From contig NZ_RQPI01000004.1 of NCBI RefSeq assembly GCF_003854965.1, forward strand, positions 124,001 to 188,000: 64,000 nt of DNA, in the 5' to 3' direction. Under the pieces are notes generated by a model. The model was not told where the DNA came from and searched no databases. It saw nothing but the letters and a program-made list of their open reading frames with translations. The translations under genes were made by a program, and so were the position numbers. Below, in pieces: positions 59,115-64,000 of this stretch (its first letter is position 1; the number at the start of each line of letters is the position of its first letter). Origin of the DNA: Paenibacillus rhizophilus. Its GTDB lineage: Bacteria; Bacillota; Bacilli; Paenibacillales; Paenibacillaceae.

Positions 59115-60083
59115 GTGAAGAAGATAAATAAAAAATTCTGGCTTGGCATTATCGCAGCCTTGGCTTTGTATGGAGTTGTGCAAGTTCTGCTAACAACGGG
59201 GATATTGGACGATGTTCAAAGATCGATGCTCCTTCTGATCTGCGTCAACGTTATGCTGGCAGTATCGCTTAACCTGATTAACGGCATTACCGGACAGTTC
59301 TCCATCGGCCACGCCGGGTTTATGTCCGTCGGCGCCTATACTTCGGCGATTCTTACGCTTGACTATGACGTTCCGTTTGTTCTCGCTATTGTTGCGGGGG
59401 GGATTGTGGCTGCGATTTTCGGCGTGCTGATCGGGATGCCGACACTTCGCCTGAACGGCGACTATTTGGCGATCGCGACACTCGGATTCGGCGAAATTAT
59501 CCGGATTATCATGCTCAACACGGAATACGTTGGCGGGGCTTCGGGCCTCAGCGGCATTCCGGCAAAATCGACATGGACTATCATGTTCTTCTTTATGTTA
59601 ATTACGGTTGTCTTGATTAATAACTTCATCCGCTCCACACACGGCCGGGCTTGTCTCGCCATCCGCGAGAACGAAATCGCGGCGGAAGCGATGGGTATCA
59701 ACACGACACTGTACAAGGTTATTGCCTTTACGCTCGGCGCTCTGTTCGCGGGGATGGCCGGAGGTCTGTCTGCTCATACGTTCTACGTCATCACTCCGGG
59801 CAGCTTCAACTTCCTGAAGTCGTTCGAAATTCTCGTTATGGTCGTTCTCGGCGGACTCGGAAGCACGGCCGGTTCGATCGTCGGCGCTGTATTCGTTACC
59901 CTGCTGTATACTTACCTTCGGGATGTCCCGGAATGGCGCATGATTATTTATTCGATCGTTTTGATTCTGATGATGATTTTCCGTCCGGGCGGTCTGCTTG
60001 GAAGCACGAAATTCTCTCTCAAGAAGTTCGGCAAAAAGGAGGCGAAGGCAAATGGCGGCATCAGCGACAGCAGTGCTTCTTGA
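59115..60083 (+). CDS. livM: Branched-chain amino-acid ABC permease LivM
   Basis: A 322-residue permease with about nine helices. The LivM hallmarks NLINGITGQFSIGHAGFMSV and GAVFVTLLYTYLRD are present. Start GTG at 59115 with GGAGGGG seven bases upstream; the longer frame from 59082 overlaps livH without ribosome site. Its 3' end overlaps livG by 32 bases. Confidence 0.92.
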   Translation: MKKINKKFWLGIIAALALYGVVQVLLTTGILDDVQRSMLLLICVNVMLAVSLNLINGITGQFSIGHAGFMSVGAYTSAILTLDYDVPFVLAIVAGGIVAAIFGVLIGMPTLRLNGDYLAIATLGFGEIIRIIMLNTEYVGGASGLSGIPAKSTWTIMFFFMLITVVLINNFIRSTHGRACLAIRENEIAAEAMGINTTLYKVIAFTLGALFAGMAGGLSAHTFYVITPGSFNFLKSFEILVMVVLGGLGSTAGSIVGAVFVTLLYTYLRDVPEWRMIIYSIVLILMMIFRPGGLLGSTKFSLKKFGKKEAKANGGISDSSAS

Positions 60084-60834
60084 TGTTAAGGAAGCCAGCC
60101 GTTCCTTCGGGGGGCTAAAGGCACTCAGCGAGGTCTCTCTTCATATTAAAAAAGGCGAACTGATCGGTCTGATCGGACCGAACGGCGCCGGCAAAACGAC
60201 GCTGTTCAATCTCTTGACCGGTGTTTACCCGCCTTCCACAGGCAGTATTATCCTTAACAATGAGTCGGTCGGCGGCATGAAACCATTCAAGATCAATCAC
60301 AAGGGAGCCGCGCGCACCTTCCAGAACATCCGCCTGTTCACGGCAATGACGGTGCTTGAGAACGTCAAAATTGCCTTTCATCAGCATGCCAAACACTCCA
60401 TGTTCACTTCCATGCTTCGTCTGCCAAAGCATTTCAAGGAAGAGGACGAAATTACGCGGAAGGCATTGGATATTCTGAAGATATTCAATCTCGCCGATCA
60501 AAGCGAAGAGCTTGCCGGCAATCTCAGCTACGGCAACCAGCGTCGTCTTGAAATCGCGCGGGCACTTGCCGCCGGACCGAAGCTGCTGCTGCTCGATGAG
60601 CCGGCGGCCGGTATGAATCCGAACGAGACGCGCGATTTGATGAATCTCATCGCCTGGATCCGCAAGGAGTTCGACCTTACGATTCTTCTGATCGAGCATG
60701 ACATGTCGCTTGTTATGGGGGTCTGCGACCGGATTTATGTACTCGACCGCGGAATGCTCATCGCAAACGGTACGCCGTCCGAGATCCGGAGCAATCCGAA
60801 GGTTATCGAAGCGTATTTGGGACAGGAGGCGTAA
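60052..60834 (+). CDS. livG: Branched-chain amino-acid ABC ATPase LivG
   Basis: A 260-residue ATPase. Walker A GPNGAGKTTLFN (about 44-55), the ABC signature LSYGNQRR, Walker B LLLLDEPAAGMNP, and the LivG-type long insert RTFQNIRLFTAMTVLENV. ATG at 60052 has AAAGGAGG upstream. It forms the ATPase dimer with LivF. Confidence 0.92.
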   Translation: MAASATAVLLDVKEASRSFGGLKALSEVSLHIKKGELIGLIGPNGAGKTTLFNLLTGVYPPSTGSIILNNESVGGMKPFKINHKGAARTFQNIRLFTAMTVLENVKIAFHQHAKHSMFTSMLRLPKHFKEEDEITRKALDILKIFNLADQSEELAGNLSYGNQRRLEIARALAAGPKLLLLDEPAAGMNPNETRDLMNLIAWIRKEFDLTILLIEHDMSLVMGVCDRIYVLDRGMLIANGTPSEIRSNPKVIEAYLGQEA

Positions 60835-60839
60835 AGGCT

Positions 60840-61541
60840 ATGCTTACAGTACAGGAGATCAACGTTTACTACGGAGCCATTCACGCTCTGAAGGACCTCA
60901 GCATCAACGTCAAGCAGGGAGAGATCGTTACGCTGATCGGAGCCAACGGCGCCGGCAAGTCGACGCTTCTAAAGACGCTTTCGGGATTGCTTAAGCCGAA
61001 GACGGGAAGCATTGACTTTTTAGGGAAATCCATTACAAATCAAAGCGTTCAGGCGATCGTCAAGCAGGGGCTGATTCATTGTCCCGAAGGACGACGCGTG
61101 TTTGCCAATATGTCTGTAGAGGAAAATCTGGAGCTCGGCGCTTATTTGCAGGATTCCAGCAATTTGGCGGCTGATTTCGAGAAAGTCTACAATACCTTCC
61201 CGAGGCTTCGGGAGCGCAAGAAGCAACAGGCCGGAACACTGTCCGGCGGCGAACAGCAAATGCTTGCTATGGGCCGCGCCATTATGGGACATCCGAAGCT
61301 GCTGCTGCTGGATGAACCGTCCATGGGCCTCGCGCCGCTTCTCGTGCAGGATATTTTCAAGATTATCCAGGAAGTGAACGCAGCCGGAACGACCGTGCTG
61401 CTGGTTGAACAAAATGCGCATCAGGCACTCAAAATCGCCCACCGCGCATATGTGCTGGAAACCGGCAGAGTCGTACTGGAAGGAGACGCCAAGGAATTGG
61501 CCGATTCGGAAGAAATCAAAATGGCTTATCTCGGGCACTAA
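60840..61541 (+). CDS. livF: Branched-chain amino-acid ABC ATPase LivF
   Basis: A 233-residue ATPase. Walker A GANGAGKSTLLKTL (about 35-48), signature LSGGEQQMLAMGRA, Walker B LLLLDEPSMGLAP. The LivF-type QGLIHCPEGRRVFANMSVEE segment is present. It starts five bases after livG stop with GGAGGCG as ribosome site. Confidence 0.92.
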   Translation: MLTVQEINVYYGAIHALKDLSINVKQGEIVTLIGANGAGKSTLLKTLSGLLKPKTGSIDFLGKSITNQSVQAIVKQGLIHCPEGRRVFANMSVEENLELGAYLQDSSNLAADFEKVYNTFPRLRERKKQQAGTLSGGEQQMLAMGRAIMGHPKLLLLDEPSMGLAPLLVQDIFKIIQEVNAAGTTVLLVEQNAHQALKIAHRAYVLETGRVVLEGDAKELADSEEIKMAYLGH

Positions 61542-61612
61542 CACATTTAGCTCTATTCATGGCATCACAGAACCAACATATAAATTAAATTATCTGGGAG
61601 GCTGGGAGAACA

Positions 61613-62812
61613 ATGAAGAAAATCGGGGCCATTATTTTGTCGACAGTGCTGACTGCCGTATTGGCAGCAGGCTGCGGCAGCAACAACACAGAGAGCAGCG
61701 GGAATTCCGCAAACGGCGGTAACTCTGCCGGAGACACGATCAAAATCGGAGCTGACCTTGAGCTCACAGGCGGCCAAGCATCCTTCGGCGACTCCGCATC
61801 GAAAGGCGCGAAGCTGGCTGTTCAGCAAATTAACGATGCTGGCGGCGTGCTTGGCAAGAAGCTGGAGCTGGTTGTAGCCGATAACGCTTCGAAATCCGAG
61901 GAAGCAACGCAAGCTGCTCAAAAACTGATCACCGACGACAAGGTTGTTACCATTATCGGCGCATCGACTTCCACCAACACTTTGGGTATCGTTCCAGTTG
62001 TTACGGAAAAACAAATTCCACTCGTAGCCGTTGGCGCTACCAACCCTAAAGTTACTGTTGACGAGCGCACAAGCAAAGTGAACGAATGGGTGTTCCGCGC
62101 AGCCTTTATCGATCCTTTCCAAGGACAGGTTATGGCTAACTTTGCAACCAACTCGCTGAAAGCTAAAACAGCTGTAATCTACACGGATACGTCCAGTGAC
62201 TATTCGAAAGGTCTGCAGAAGTTCTTTGAAGAAACCTTTAAGAAAAACGGCGGACAAATCTTGAGCCAAGAGTCTTACCAACAAAAAGACTCCGACTTCA
62301 AAGCCGTACTGACTCGCATCAAAGCATCCAATCCGGACGTTATCTACCTGCCTGGTTACTATGAAGAGGTAGGCAAAATCCTGAAACAGGCGCGTGAAAT
62401 GGGCATTACGGTTCCGTTCCTGGGCGGCGACGGATGGGATTCTCCGCAGCTGGCTGAAATCGCAGGAGCAGCGGCTCTGGACAATACCTTCATGTCCAAC
62501 CACTATTCGCCGGAAGATACCGCTCCTGAAGTTACATCTTTCGTTGACGCCTACAAAGCGGCTAACGGCGGCGCAGTTCCGGACGGCATGGCAGCCCTTG
62601 GCTATGACGCTGTCAAACTGGTAGCAGACGCTATTTCCCGCGCAGGAGCAGCCGATGCGGCCAAGATTAAGGACGCTTTGGCAGCAACCAAGGATCTGCA
62701 GCTGGCTACCGGCAAAATTACGTTGAACGAAACGCATGACCCGGTTAAAGCGGCTGTTGTACTGAAATTCGTAGGCGGCAAGCAAACTTTCGAAACCAAG
62801 GTTAATCCGTAA
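61613..62812 (+). CDS. livJ: Substrate-binding lipoprotein of the liv transporter
   Basis: A 399-residue lipoprotein: signal residues 1-20, lipobox LAAGC with Cys21, a Ser/Gly/Asn linker (22-45), then a type I periplasmic-binding fold (DLELTGGQASFGDSASKGAK; ITTLGIVPVVTEKQIPLVAV). It would capture branched-chain amino acids, or another amino acid or amide, and deliver them to LivHM. Its place at the operon end is less usual. Confidence 0.9.
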   Translation: MKKIGAIILSTVLTAVLAAGCGSNNTESSGNSANGGNSAGDTIKIGADLELTGGQASFGDSASKGAKLAVQQINDAGGVLGKKLELVVADNASKSEEATQAAQKLITDDKVVTIIGASTSTNTLGIVPVVTEKQIPLVAVGATNPKVTVDERTSKVNEWVFRAAFIDPFQGQVMANFATNSLKAKTAVIYTDTSSDYSKGLQKFFEETFKKNGGQILSQESYQQKDSDFKAVLTRIKASNPDVIYLPGYYEEVGKILKQAREMGITVPFLGGDGWDSPQLAEIAGAAALDNTFMSNHYSPEDTAPEVTSFVDAYKAANGGAVPDGMAALGYDAVKLVADAISRAGAADAAKIKDALAATKDLQLATGKITLNETHDPVKAAVVLKFVGGKQTFETKVNP

Positions 62813-62879
62813 GTTTTCGATTTGATCTCTCTTTCGTAAAAGACAATTCATTTCCAAAATATCGCTAGGCTGCTCAGGA

Positions 62880-62907
62880 AGCCGCTCCATTTGTCAATGG
62901 GGCGGCT
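62880..62907 (+). terminator. Hairpin between livJ and ald
   Basis: AGCCGCTCCATT (62880-62891) pairs with AATGGGGCGGCT (62896-62907), one G-T pair. There is no T run, so termination may be partial. Confidence 0.55.
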
Positions 62908-62946
62908 GTCCTGCTATCTTGCCATATACGAGAAGGAGGAATTAGC

Positions 62947-64000
62947 ATGATTGTCGGTATACCGAAAGAAATCAAGAATAACGAAAACCGTGTGGGTATC
63001 ACACCGGCGGGAGTCGAAGCGCTAAAAAAGGCGGGGCACACTGTGCTGATTGAGACTTCCGCCGGTACAGGCAGCGGATTCGACGATTCGGAATACCGGG
63101 ATAAAGGGGCTGAAATTCTCGACTCTCCTTCAGAGGTGTGGTCCAGAGCGGAGATGGTGATCAAGGTGAAGGAGCCTTTGCCGGAAGAGTATGGCTTGTT
63201 CCGCCGGAATCTGATCCTGTTCACTTATCTTCATCTTGCTCCCGAAGCGGGTCTTACGAAGGCGCTGGTGGACAGCGGAGTTGTCGCCGTCGGCTACGAA
63301 ACGATTCAGCTTCCAGACGGCTCGCTGCCGCTGCTGACGCCTATGAGCGAAGTAGCGGGGCGGATGGCCGTTCAGATCGGCGCAGGGCTGCTGGAGAAGC
63401 CGCATGGCGGTAAAGGCATCTTAATGGGCGGCGTACCGGGAGTGAGGCCCGCAGAAGTCGTTATCGTTGGAGGAGGCGTGGTCGGAACGAACGCGGCAAA
63501 GGTAGCGATTGGCATGGGCGCCAGGGTTACCATCCTCGATTTGAATGCGAACCGGCTTCGGGAGCTGGACGATATTTTCGGCGGCCGGCTGATCACCATA
63601 ATGTCGGATTCCTATCATCTCGAGGAGGCGGTCCGTAAAGCCGATTTGCTGATTGGCGCCGTGTTGATTCCGGGCGCCCGCGCGCCGAAGCTGATCACGG
63701 AATATATGGTCCAGCAGATGACGGAAGGCTCGGTTATCGTTGACGTCGCTATCGACCAGGGAGGTTCGATTGAGACCATCGACCGGATTACCACTCATGA
63801 GAATCCGACCTATATCAAGCATGGGGTTGTTCATTATGCGGTTGCCAATATGCCGGGAGCGGTCGCCCGGACATCGACGCTGGCGCTGACAAATGTAACG
63901 ATTCCATACGCGCTGCGAATTGCGAATTTCGGCATGCATGAGGCGGCGGAAGGCAATGCCGCGCTCGCACGCGGCATCAATGTGGCAGCCGGACAAGTCA
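62947..64000 (+). CDS. ald: Alanine dehydrogenase (partial at the window end)
   Basis: A frame open from ATG 62947 to the window end (351 codons); the usual length of about 370-378 means only 20-25 residues are missing. It has Arg15 (NENRVGITP), Lys75 (KVKEPLPEE), His96 (YLHLAPE) and the NAD-binding [22 protein letters not shown]. It deaminates L-alanine to pyruvate and ammonia. AAGGAGGAATTAGC precedes the ATG. It may follow the liv operon in function, supplying ammonia. Confidence 0.95.
   Translation, partial: MIVGIPKEIKNNENRVGITPAGVEALKKAGHTVLIETSAGTGSGFDDSEYRDKGAEILDSPSEVWSRAEMVIKVKEPLPEEYGLFRRNLILFTYLHLAPEAGLTKALVDSGVVAVGYETIQLPDGSLPLLTPMSEVAGRMAVQIGAGLLEKPHGGKGILMGGVPGVRPAEVVIVGGGVVGTNAAKVAIGMGARVTILDLNANRLRELDDIFGGRLITIMSDSYHLEEAVRKADLLIGAVLIPGARAPKLITEYMVQQMTEGSVIVDVAIDQGGSIETIDRITTHENPTYIKHGVVHYAVANMPGAVARTSTLALTNVTIPYALRIANFGMHEAAEGNAALARGINVAAGQV

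Noticed and set aside
1..64000. CRISPR array, prophage, or anti-phage island
   Set aside because: No regularly spaced direct repeats, no phage structural genes or integrase, and no recognised defence genes were seen. The SNF2 helicase stands alone, without DISARM-type or other partners.

Overview
The window is a chromosomal segment of an endospore-forming, low-GC Gram-positive bacterium of the Paenibacillus type. The pointers are strong AGGAGG ribosome sites, frequent TTG/GTG starts, many spore genes (tlp, cmpA, five coat-operon genes, ydcC), the ydcC-alr-ndoAI-ndoA and tex/SprT-like/cmpA neighbourhoods known from Bacillus, SLH-domain and lipoprotein genes, and degenerate intergenic repeats of a kind common in Paenibacillus. 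Base composition is near 50% GC, with AT-richer islands (nitrilase at 22.7 kb, EamA transporter at 30.3 kb, ArsB-like transporter at 47.7 kb).

Layout. 0-2 kb: histidine phosphatase and a YjgB-like lipoprotein. 2.2-6.5 kb: a MarR regulator with pirin, DoxX, quinone-reductase-like, SDR and FMN-reductase genes, resembling the MhqR electrophile/quinone-stress regulon, with palindromic operators over two promoters. 6.6-10.7 kb: a receiver-less winged-helix regulator, an MFS transporter and a GT8 glycosyltransferase whose 3' end is readable in two frames. 10.7-13.1 kb: a minus-strand spore-coat operon in the order yraG-yraF-adhB-yraE-yraD. 13.3-14.9 kb: ECF sigma/anti-sigma pair. 14.9-24.4 kb: SNF2 helicase, divergent SDR/LysR pair, CdsA-like protein, papain-fold protein, DinB, tlp, nitrilase, and an alpha/beta hydrolase that seems to start at CTG. 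24.4-31.3 kb: a decaying accessory zone with an SDR, Fe-ADH, flavin reductase, AraC regulator and EamA transporter among at least five gene remnants.

31.3-37.5 kb: VOC protein, Lrp regulator, orphan B12-binding radical SAM enzyme, a second ECF sigma/anti-sigma pair, and a divergent TetR/MFS pair with inverted operators. 37.6-43.4 kb: ydcC, alr, the EndoAI/EndoA antitoxin-toxin pair and tex. 43.6-49.1 kb: SLH protein, SDR, an RpiB-like protein lacking the usual cysteine, two small proteins of possible spore role, ArsB-like transporter. 49.4-53.2 kb: fruR-fruK-fruA. 53.2-54.3 kb: remnants (IS200/IS605-type right end, truncated CGNR protein, DinB gene with a nonsense codon). 54.5-57.4 kb: a small membrane protein, cmpA, a SprT-like protein, and an Lrp/MBL divergent pair. 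57.4-57.7 kb: tRNA-Asn and tRNA-Ser. 58.0-64.0 kb: a livHMGFJ ABC transporter preceded by two perfect GlnR/TnrA-type boxes, then alanine dehydrogenase cut by the window end.

No CRISPR array, prophage or anti-phage system was found. The signals most worth following are the nitrogen-type control of the liv operon, the quinone-stress cluster, the coat operon carrying an alcohol dehydrogenase, the dual-frame GT8 tail and the dispersed intergenic repeats. Nothing seen amounts to a clearly new multi-gene system.
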